Shown here: positions 16,307 through 23,162 of the stretch, piece by piece | Numbering within the stretch: the stretch's first letter is position 1 | Layout of the letters: each line of letters begins with the position of its first letter | Source: Sphingobacterium spiritivorum ATCC 33861 | GTDB lineage: Bacteria > Bacteroidota > Bacteroidia > Sphingobacteriales > Sphingobacteriaceae | Reading direction: 5' to 3' | Assembly: GCF_000143765.1 (NCBI RefSeq) | Contig: NZ_GL379770.1 | Span: 620,001-684,000 of the forward strand | Length of the DNA: 64,000 nt | Notes under the pieces: generated by a model | The model's input: the letters and a program-made list of their open reading frames with translations, nothing else | Told to the model about the DNA's origin: nothing | The model's database searches: none | Program-made: the position numbers and the translations under genes

Positions 16307-17632
16307 ATGAACGCATTTGAAATACATGGTGGGAAGCCATTAAAAGGTGAGATTATTCCTCAGGGCGCAAAAAATGAAGCATTGCAGATTATTTCTGCGG
16401 TTCTATTGACAGAAGAACCAATGACAATAGCTAATGTGCCTGATATTAAAGATGTCAATAAGCTGATTGAGCTGTTACAGGCATTGGGTGTAAAGGTGAA
16501 TCGTGTAGATCAGGATACCTATGTCTTTGAAGCGAAAGACATTAATATTGATTATTTCCAGTCGGAAGAATTTAAAGTAAAAGGGGGAGGTCTTCGCGGA
16601 TCTATTATGATCGTGGGCCCTTTACTTGCCAGATTCGGTAAAGCTGCTATCCCTAAACCGGGAGGTGATAAAATCGGCAGACGTCGTCTGGATACCCACT
16701 TTCTTGGATTCGAAAAATTAGGAGCCAAATTTGTGTACGATGCAGACAACAATTTTTTTAATGTTGATGCCAGCGAATTAAGAGGAACATATATCTTACT
16801 GGATGAGGCTTCAGTAACAGGTACGGCTAATATTGTAATGGCTGCTGTACTGGCTAAAGGTACGACCACAATTTATAATGCTGCATGTGAGCCTTATCTG
16901 CAACAATTGTGTAAGATGTTGAACAGAATGGGGGCTAATATCTCGGGTATAGGTTCTAATCTGTTGACTATAGAAGGTGTAGAACGTCTTGGGGGAACAA
17001 GTCATAAAATGTTGCCGGATATGATCGAGATCGGATCTTTTATCGGACTGGCTGCAATGACAGGTTCTGAAATTACGATTAAAGATGTGTGCTACCCGGA
17101 GTTAGGTATTATTCCTACTATCTTCAGCCGTCTGGGAATTAAGATGGAGCTCAGAGGGGATGATATTTTTATTCCTGCTCAGGAACATTATGAAATTGAA
17201 ACGTTTATCGATGGTTCTATTCTTACCGTATCTGATGCTCCATGGCCGGGATTTACACCGGATTTGTTGAGTATTGTGCTTGTAACTGCTATACAGGCAA
17301 AAGGAAATGTGCTGATCCATCAGAAAATGTTTGAAAGCCGTCTGTTTTTTGTAGATAAACTGATCGATATGGGCGCCCAGATTATTTTATGTGATCCGCA
17401 CCGGGCTACTGTGATCGGATTGGATAAAGCATTTAAATTAAGAGGAATCGAGATGACATCTCCGGATATTCGGGCAGGTGTGTCTTTATTGATAGCGGCG
17501 CTTTCTGCTCAGGGCAAATCCAAAATCTATAATATCGAACAGATTGAAAGAGGATATCAGCATATTGAAGAACGTTTAAAAGCTTTAGGAGCAGATATTC
17601 GTCGTATTGATGAAACTCCTGCGGGTCATTAG
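16307..17632 (+). CDS. murA: UDP-N-acetylglucosamine 1-carboxyvinyltransferase (Cys-to-Asp active site)
   Basis: The 441-residue protein matches MurA along its whole length and performs the first committed step of peptidoglycan synthesis, moving enolpyruvate from PEP to UDP-GlcNAc. The PEP/UDP-GlcNAc motif GAKNEAL (20-26) and the Asp-bearing DAPWPGFTPDL are present. The mobile loop reads KPGGDKIGRRRLDTHF where E. coli has LPGGCTIGARPVDLHI. The catalytic, fosfomycin-alkylated Cys115 is therefore Asp121 here. Asp at this position is known in other bacteria to keep activity and give intrinsic fosfomycin resistance; resistance here is inferred. The frame is otherwise intact. Confidence 0.95.
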   Translation: MNAFEIHGGKPLKGEIIPQGAKNEALQIISAVLLTEEPMTIANVPDIKDVNKLIELLQALGVKVNRVDQDTYVFEAKDINIDYFQSEEFKVKGGGLRGSIMIVGPLLARFGKAAIPKPGGDKIGRRRLDTHFLGFEKLGAKFVYDADNNFFNVDASELRGTYILLDEASVTGTANIVMAAVLAKGTTTIYNAACEPYLQQLCKMLNRMGANISGIGSNLLTIEGVERLGGTSHKMLPDMIEIGSFIGLAAMTGSEITIKDVCYPELGIIPTIFSRLGIKMELRGDDIFIPAQEHYEIETFIDGSILTVSDAPWPGFTPDLLSIVLVTAIQAKGNVLIHQKMFESRLFFVDKLIDMGAQIILCDPHRATVIGLDKAFKLRGIEMTSPDIRAGVSLLIAALSAQGKSKIYNIEQIERGYQHIEERLKALGADIRRIDETPAGH

Positions 17633-17664
17633 AATTGTCTGATTAATGTCTTTTCTCTTGCAAA

Positions 17665-17697
17665 TTGTTACAATAAAGGATAAAATAAATATCTTTG
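17665..17697 (+). promoter_or_regulatory. Promoter of the YceI lipoprotein gene
   Basis: TATCTTTG at 17690-17697 is a full -7 match. A TTG at 17665-17667 stands 22 bases upstream, near the usual 19-21 spacing. The ATG follows at 17737. Confidence 0.5.
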
Positions 17698-17736
17698 TCT
17701 CAAATTAATGTTTAAACATACAATTTTTATTTCATT

Positions 17737-18372
17737 ATGAAAAAGATTATTTTATTCTCTGCCTTTGCGGCTTTGGTATTATCTTCATGTGCAGGTAACC
17801 CTGAAGGTAAAAAAGCTGAAACTTCTGACTCTACAGCTATTGTTGAAAATACAGTTTCAGGTAATTCTTTTACAGTAGATACTGCGCAGTCTAAAGTGGT
17901 ATGGACAGGTACAAAAGTAACAGGTCAGCATACAGGTACTGTAGTTGTTAAATCAGGTTCTATTCAGATTGATAACAATACCCTTGTTGGTGGTACATTT
18001 ACACTGGATATGAACTCTATCAGTTCTACAGATCTGGAAGGAGAGTATAAAGATAAATTGGACGGACATTTGAAAGCAGCTGATTTCTTTGATGCAGCGC
18101 AATTTCCTGAAGCGACTTTTGTGATTTCAAAAGTAGAGGCGGGAGCTACTGCATCTGATGTAAAAGTAACCGGTAATCTGACTATCAAAGGTATCACAAA
18201 GAGTATTTCATTTGATACAAAAGTATTGGAATCAACCGACAGCGTAATCAAAACGCATGCAGATTTCAATATCGAGCGTGCTGATTGGGGAGTGAACTAT
18301 GCGGGTAAAGAAGATGATTTGATTTCGAAACAAATCAATTTCAAAATCGATATCGTTGCGAACAAGAAATAA
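17737..18372 (+). CDS. YceI-family lipoprotein
   Basis: A 211-residue lipoprotein with a clear signal (MKKIILFSAFAALVLSSCAG, acceptor Cys18). The mature part is a YceI-like lipocalin barrel. Family marks are VDTAQSKVVWTGTKVTGQHTG, KAADFFDAAQFPEATFVIS, VTGNLTIKGITKSISF and HADFNIERADWGVNY. YceI barrels bind isoprenoid-like or amphiphilic ligands; the ligand here is unknown. The gene has its own promoter at 17665-17697 and a very strong terminator at 18390-18429, so it is a single-gene unit. Confidence 0.9.
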   Translation: MKKIILFSAFAALVLSSCAGNPEGKKAETSDSTAIVENTVSGNSFTVDTAQSKVVWTGTKVTGQHTGTVVVKSGSIQIDNNTLVGGTFTLDMNSISSTDLEGEYKDKLDGHLKAADFFDAAQFPEATFVISKVEAGATASDVKVTGNLTIKGITKSISFDTKVLESTDSVIKTHADFNIERADWGVNYAGKEDDLISKQINFKIDIVANKK

Positions 18373-18389
18373 GTCAAACTGATAATAGG

Positions 18390-18429
18390 AGTATAGCCCG
18401 AATGAAAAACATTCGGGCTATACTTTTTT
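18390..18429 (+). terminator. Strong intrinsic terminator after the YceI gene
   Basis: A perfect 15-bp stem, AGTATAGCCCGAATG (18390-18404) with CATTCGGGCTATACT (18410-18424), encloses an AAAAA loop and is followed by a T run. The convergent DUF3078 gene may share the hairpin, although its side lacks a T tract. Confidence 0.9.
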
Positions 18430-18439
18430 AGAGATCATT

Positions 18440-19336
18440 CTAAAATTTGTAGGTTATACCTGCACCCAGGATTTGTTTAACCTGTAAAGCCGGTCTTTCT
18501 GACCCCGGAGCTCCGTTATCTTTTGGAATAAGGGTATTGTCATCGTATATCAGTTGTACACCTGCATTGACTGTGATCCATTTGTTCACTTTCATCACGA
18601 GATTTGCCGTGTAATCGACATCTACATTCTGCGGGTCTTCCAGATAATTGGAATAGAGCTTAAGAATATTTTCAAAGGTTATATTTTCCATGATCTCCTT
18701 TTTGTAATATGCATCCAGAGAAGCACCAAATTCAAAACGAGATTTTTTGCCCGGATCTACACCGAAGGCACCTATATTCGAGAGGGAATCATTAGTCACA
18801 AATACGAAACGTGCTGCTGCAGGAGAGATGTTTATTTTGAAATTGTCAGACTCCTTATAAGCCATACCGGGACCAAAACTCAGATAAGCGGGAGCAAAGG
18901 CTGTTGATAATAATGTCCTGGCATTGTTGCTGTCATACTTATACCCTTTGGCAAACTGTGTGTTGAAATTCATAAAGAAAGTATAAAGCCACCTTTCCTT
19001 TGCCTGATAACCTAATAAACTGCTGATCGCAAAACGGTCATCATTCTTTCTCCAGTCTGTTTCTTTCTGAAAAGTCTGTCCGTAAGCAGCTAATACTTTG
19101 TTGTCCCAACTCCATCTGTCTTTTTTGTAGTTGAAGTCGTAATTAAAGATCAGGTTTCCTGCAAAAGAATTGACACCACCTGCAGCCCAATTTGAGAAGG
19201 AACTCTGATTAATCAGAAAAGTGTTTTCTCCTTTAATCGTCCATAATCTGGTTGAATCTGCACCTTCCTGTTGTGCATAAGTTGCGATGGAGAAAGCTGA
19301 CAAAAGCAGCATGATTGTAAGTTTTAATTTCTTCAT
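18440..19336 (-). CDS. DUF3078 family secreted protein
   Basis: This 298-residue protein has a Sec signal ending near residue 21 (SAFSIATYAQQ). The mature part is rich in aromatic beta strands, with the DUF3078 pattern NQSSFSNWAAGGVNSFAGNL and WSWDNKVLAAYGQTFQ. It ends in an outer-membrane-style strand (QILGAGITYKF). The family is common in Bacteroidota and is likely an outer-membrane barrel; its function is unknown. It is convergent with the YceI lipoprotein gene and forms a single-gene unit. Confidence 0.85.
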   Translation of the reverse strand: MKKLKLTIMLLLSAFSIATYAQQEGADSTRLWTIKGENTFLINQSSFSNWAAGGVNSFAGNLIFNYDFNYKKDRWSWDNKVLAAYGQTFQKETDWRKNDDRFAISSLLGYQAKERWLYTFFMNFNTQFAKGYKYDSNNARTLLSTAFAPAYLSFGPGMAYKESDNFKINISPAAARFVFVTNDSLSNIGAFGVDPGKKSRFEFGASLDAYYKKEIMENITFENILKLYSNYLEDPQNVDVDYTANLVMKVNKWITVNAGVQLIYDDNTLIPKDNGAPGSERPALQVKQILGAGITYKF

Positions 19337-19425
19337 ATTGCAAGATTAATTTCTTAATAACTTAATTAAGAATAAAGATAGTGATTTGATTCACTTTTAT
19401 GTAATGAAAAAAACGCTGCGCTGTG

Positions 19426-19433
19426 TATCTTTG
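19426..19433 (+). promoter_or_regulatory. -7 promoter box of rlmH
   Basis: TATCTTTG matches TAnnTTTG about 86 bases before the rlmH ATG. No matching -33 element is visible. Confidence 0.35.
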
Positions 19434-19519
19434 GCAAGAGGAAGTACAGTGAATATTTTATTGAAATCTCCTGCTGAGATGAATTTTTTACATCTCCTTT
19501 TAAAGAAAATTAAATACGG

Positions 19520-19993
19520 ATGAAAATTACATTGATCTGCGTTGGTAAGACAGATGAAAAATATCTGAATGAGGGTATTGAGAAGTATACAAGCCGGTTG
19601 AAGCATTATATTACTTTTGGAATAGTGATTATCCCGGATCTCAAAAACAGTAAGAATATGAGTCAGGCACAACAAAAGGAAAAGGAAGCTGCTCTGATTC
19701 TGAAACATATCAGTCCGCAGGATACTGTCGTACTACTGGATGAGTATGGAAAGGAATACCGATCTGTGGATTTTTCCCGTTATCTCGAAAAGAATATGCT
19801 CAACAGTACCCAGCACCTGGTTTTTGTGATTGGAGGACCATATGGGTTTGATCAGACCATTTACGACCGGTCGGTACAGAAGTTATCGCTGTCCAAGATG
19901 ACTTTCTCTCATCAGATGATCCGGTTATTTTTTGTAGAGCAGGTATATCGTGCTTTTTCCATTTTGAAAGGAGAACCCTATCATCATGAATAG
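19520..19993 (+). CDS. rlmH: 23S rRNA (pseudouridine-1915-N3)-methyltransferase
   Basis: A 157-residue SPOUT methyltransferase of standard length. It starts MKITLICVGKTDEKYLNEGI. It has the SAM-knot region HLVFVIGGPYGFDQ and then LSLSKMTFSHQMIRLFFVEQ, and ends in the diagnostic YHHE tail. It methylates pseudouridine 1915 in helix 69 of 23S rRNA on assembled ribosomes. A tiny membrane protein gene follows 56 bases downstream and may be co-transcribed. Confidence 0.96.
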   Translation: MKITLICVGKTDEKYLNEGIEKYTSRLKHYITFGIVIIPDLKNSKNMSQAQQKEKEAALILKHISPQDTVVLLDEYGKEYRSVDFSRYLEKNMLNSTQHLVFVIGGPYGFDQTIYDRSVQKLSLSKMTFSHQMIRLFFVEQVYRAFSILKGEPYHHE

Positions 19994-20049
19994 TCATAAA
20001 AATTGTGTAAATTGTAGTGAATTTGCATCTAAATAATAAAGGAGGAAAT

Positions 20050-20175
20050 ATGAGAATGCAAAAAAGAGATTATCACTTTAAAAGTGATTCAGCGTATAAC
20101 GAAGGTAAAAGAGCAAAGATCATGATTGCTATAGGGATGGCGTTAGTAATTGCTTTATACTTTATATTCAAATAG
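20050..20175 (+). CDS. 41-residue single-pass membrane protein, unknown function
   Basis: ATG at 20050 follows an excellent ribosome-binding site, AAAGGAGGAAAT. The frame gives 41 residues, with a charged N-terminus (MRMQKRDYHFKSDSAYNEGKR) and then one hydrophobic helix (IMIAIGMALVIALYFIF), ending in Lys. A hairpin follows at 20200-20224. The strong Shine-Dalgarno sequence, unusual in this AT-rich genome, and the sensible soluble-plus-membrane layout argue that it is real. I do not recognise the family. Confidence 0.65.
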   Translation: MRMQKRDYHFKSDSAYNEGKRAKIMIAIGMALVIALYFIFK

Positions 20176-20199
20176 GGATAAAGTGAATTAAAAATAGAT

Positions 20200-20224
20200 A
20201 AGGCGATACGGGGAGTATCGCCTT
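20200..20224. terminator. Hairpin after the small membrane protein gene
   Basis: A perfect 10-bp stem, AAGGCGATAC with GTATCGCCTT, encloses a GGGGA loop. The flanks are AT-rich but there is no clean T tract on either side. The 236 bases from here to 20460 hold nothing I can name. Confidence 0.55.
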
Positions 20225-20460
20225 AAAATCACACTAACTATTAAAAAACCTATAGGACTAGGAATTTTCTATACCAAAAATACTGATTTTTATTCAAAAT
20301 CAAATTATAATTGTAAAAAGAGTCCATAGTATTATTTAATGTGTGTATTTTATTTTGTGCTTGTACATTTAAGGATTTGATTTTTAAATATTTGTGTATT
20401 TTTGTGTGTTAACATATAATCAAATATATGCAGTATTAAATTATCTGAATCTTTTATTTA

Positions 20461-20913
20461 TTAAAAAATCCGGCTTTTGAGGTATTCTTGCCATGCTACC
20501 TGATCAGTTTTGAATGTAAGTTCAGATAATTTTACCTGATTCACAGGTACCAGTCTGAAAGCCTGAAGCTTTTCTCCGGCCTCATCTTTATCAAAATCAA
20601 AAACTTTTTCCTTTATACTGACGTTAAGTGGCTGATTAGCCTTAACCAGATAATAGATACTAATAATCTGACTATCATTAAAACTGGATTTCTCCCAAAA
20701 ATCTGTTGTATAAATATGCTTTACAACATCTACAGAGAGTCCGCACTCTTCCTCATATTCTCTTTTGAGTGCGTCTATCAGTCCTTCTCCATACTCTAAT
20801 CCTCCTCCCGGAAATTTGGTGAAAGACACACTTTCAGTTTTTTCATCACTGATCAATACTTCATCATGTTCATTGATAAGTATTCCGTACACGCGCACAT
20901 TAAAAGGATACAT
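20461..20913 (-). CDS. NUDIX hydrolase
   Basis: A 150-residue NUDIX-fold protein with a complete box at residues 37-59: GLEYGE, seven residues, then REYEEECGL, matching GX5EX7REUXEEXGU. It hydrolyses a nucleoside diphosphate linked to some moiety; the substrate is not evident. It lies 24 bases downstream of the unknown 248-residue gene and is probably co-transcribed with it. Confidence 0.88.
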   Translation of the reverse strand: MYPFNVRVYGILINEHDEVLISDEKTESVSFTKFPGGGLEYGEGLIDALKREYEEECGLSVDVVKHIYTTDFWEKSSFNDSQIISIYYLVKANQPLNVSIKEKVFDFDKDEAGEKLQAFRLVPVNQVKLSELTFKTDQVAWQEYLKSRIF

Positions 20914-20937
20914 GTTATTCTGTTTGTTAGGATTTTT

Positions 20938-21684
20938 CTACAAAGGCTGGAAGCCATTCTCTATACTCATCTCGTCCAGACCCATAAAGGAATAATGACG
21001 GGGAAGAAACCATACTATTGTTGTCATTATCGCTTCAAACTCTTTCTCGGTAGCGAATTGCTTCGGAATAATGTTAAAAACCAAATCCTGTTTTACCGTT
21101 TCTTCATTTTTGTAATCACGGGCTATTAAAGCGATTTTGGGATTCTTTATACCGTTGTACACCAGATATTCACGTATATTGGCACGAAGCTGAGCCGGGA
21201 GTATGCTTTCTGAAGGTTGACCTACAAGTATCTCTTCGTCTTTGCCAATGACAGCACTTCCGTTTTGAGGAGAAAAGATACTTTCATCGGTATAGAATTC
21301 TCCGTTGAGTTTCAGATTGGTCAGATCGCCATAAGAAAATATCCAGTCCGACTGTTCGGCTCCGGCATTTATAGCGACGCCAAACCCCTGACCTAAGATG
21401 TAATCAAGTTGATTTGCGATGACGAAAGCTTTAAAATCCTGATTGGATTCAATAGTCCGTAGATTAAAATATGGAAATCCGTCAGACCCCATCATGACCT
21501 CAGGTTCGCTCAGTGTCAGATTGGCCTCGGCAACATTCGTAACAAAAGCTTCCACCCAGGCGCCGTCACGCTGTGCGATAGGAGTCTGCATCAGTGAATT
21601 AATAATGACGGTTTTTTCTAAATCGCCCAGATTATTGCCGTTTGGCTGATTCTTATGATCATTAAATAAATGAATGGTACTCAT
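20938..21684 (-). CDS. Protein of unknown function (248 residues)
   Basis: I do not recognise this family. The 248-residue protein has no signal peptide or membrane helix and is acidic. It looks like a soluble alpha/beta protein, with segments such as GVAINAGAEQSDWIFSYGDL, ILPAQLRANIREYLVYNGI and FLPRHYSFMGLDEM. It lies directly upstream of the NUDIX hydrolase with a 24-base gap, so the two are likely one transcript. Length and composition are those of a real gene. Confidence 0.7.
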   Translation of the reverse strand: MSTIHLFNDHKNQPNGNNLGDLEKTVIINSLMQTPIAQRDGAWVEAFVTNVAEANLTLSEPEVMMGSDGFPYFNLRTIESNQDFKAFVIANQLDYILGQGFGVAINAGAEQSDWIFSYGDLTNLKLNGEFYTDESIFSPQNGSAVIGKDEEILVGQPSESILPAQLRANIREYLVYNGIKNPKIALIARDYKNEETVKQDLVFNIIPKQFATEKEFEAIMTTIVWFLPRHYSFMGLDEMSIENGFQPL

Positions 21685-21770
21685 TCTATGAATATTATTA
21701 CAATTATATAAAGGCCTAAAAGTAAGGAATATTGTGCTATTCTATGAAAATAGGGGAGTGCAATCTCACT

Positions 21771-22967
21771 TTATTTTTTTCGCTTGCTGCCCTTTCTTTT
21801 GGAATTCGATTTTAATTCCTTGTGTGCTAGCATTTTTTGCCAGCTCAGGATATAAGGATGCTCGGATAAGATAGGTATGTTTTTTTTGAGCGCAATCTGA
21901 AGTTTGATCAGATTAGGATTGTCTTCCGCATCACAAAAGGTATACGTATAGCCGTCTCTGGTCCCTCTTGCTGTACGACCAATGCGGTGCATATACTGCT
22001 CCGCTGTGTCAGGAATTTCATAATTAATGACATGATCGAGGTCATCCAGATGAAGACCCCGTGAGGCAATATCTGTAGCAACAAGAAAGTTGAAATTTCT
22101 GTTTTTAAAATCTTCAACTATTGCTGTTCGAACGGCCTGCGATTTGTCCCCGTACAATCCCTGTGCAGTGAGTCCGTGTTTTTGGAGATCACTTACAATA
22201 CGATCTACACCATGTGTGGTACGCGTAAAAATTAGTGCAGCATCTATTTTATAATGATCGATAAGATACTTTATCAGATTTTTTTTATCGTTTTTATCTA
22301 CAAACAACAAATACTGATGGATCTGGCTCTGCTCTGCTTCCCGGTTTTGTACTTCAAACCGAAACGGTTGACGCAGTACTTTCGGAACAAGTTCTTCCAG
22401 TTCCTTTGGAAAAGTGGCTGAAAAAAGAAGAGTCTGCCTGCCCGCTGGAAGATGCCCCATTATACGAAACAACGCAGCTATAAAGCCCAGTTTCAACATT
22501 TCATCCGCCTCATCTATAACGACCTTCTTAAATACAGACAGATTTATAAGTTTCTGATCCATCAGATCCAGCAGCCTGCCTGGAGTAGCAACAACTATAG
22601 CCGGATCAGTCGAAAGTTCTGACGCCTGCTTTTCATATGACTGTCCTCCGAAGATGGATATGGTGTTGATATTTACCTCAGAAGGGGTGCAGTTTTTGAT
22701 TCGGAGATATGTCTGCTGTGCCAGTTCCCGTGTCGGACTTAGGATCAGCGTTTTATGTTCAGATTGTTTATTTTCTGTCAAAAGATGCAAAACAGGTAGT
22801 GCAAAGGCTTCCGTTTTTCCCGTCCCTGTGGGGGATATGGCAAGGACGTCTTTCCCTTTCAAGATGTTCGGAATCACAGCTTTTTGTATCCCTGTAGGTT
22901 CTGCGATCTGAAAGGTATTGAGTTTTTCAATCAGCAGCTTTGAAAGATTTAATTCTTGAAAATTCAA
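21771..22967 (-). CDS. DEAD-box RNA helicase
   Basis: A 398-residue helicase core with little extension. It has a Q-motif region (EPTGIQKAVIP), motif I SPTGTGKT, PTRELAQ, TPGRLLD, DEAD and SAT. In domain 2 it has DIASRGLHLDDLDHVINYE and HRIGRTAR. The C-terminus is a short basic tail (SNSKRKGSKRKK) that could hold RNA. It unwinds short RNA duplexes in ribosome assembly or mRNA decay; the exact role is not set by sequence. A TATCTTTG box lies at 22996-23003 upstream. Confidence 0.92.
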   Translation of the reverse strand: MNFQELNLSKLLIEKLNTFQIAEPTGIQKAVIPNILKGKDVLAISPTGTGKTEAFALPVLHLLTENKQSEHKTLILSPTRELAQQTYLRIKNCTPSEVNINTISIFGGQSYEKQASELSTDPAIVVATPGRLLDLMDQKLINLSVFKKVVIDEADEMLKLGFIAALFRIMGHLPAGRQTLLFSATFPKELEELVPKVLRQPFRFEVQNREAEQSQIHQYLLFVDKNDKKNLIKYLIDHYKIDAALIFTRTTHGVDRIVSDLQKHGLTAQGLYGDKSQAVRTAIVEDFKNRNFNFLVATDIASRGLHLDDLDHVINYEIPDTAEQYMHRIGRTARGTRDGYTYTFCDAEDNPNLIKLQIALKKNIPILSEHPYILSWQKMLAHKELKSNSKRKGSKRKK

Positions 22968-22995
22968 CTTTTTTTGTATTTTGAGATAAAACGAA

Positions 22996-23003
22996 CAAAG
23001 ATA
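22996..23003 (-). promoter_or_regulatory. -7 promoter box of the DEAD-box helicase gene
   Basis: TATCTTTG on the minus strand, a full TAnnTTTG match, stands 28 bases before the ATG at 22967. A -33 match is not clear. Confidence 0.45.
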
Positions 23004-23134
23004 CCAAAAGAAAAATAACCACTTACTTTAAACCTGACGAATTAAAATATAAGGGTTTGTCATTTATTTGGCATACATAGGTTTTCACCATATAATTTAG
23101 GGGTGTGTTGATGGATTAAAGAATTTATTTTTAG

Positions 23135-23142
23135 TATTTTTG
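23135..23142 (+). promoter_or_regulatory. -7 promoter box of the fused E1 gene
   Basis: TATTTTTG matches TAnnTTTG 20 bases before the ATG at 23163. A TTG at 23108-23110 is 24 bases upstream, slightly beyond the usual spacing. Confidence 0.4.
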
Positions 23143-23162
23143 TTAAAACTGAAGAACAAAAA

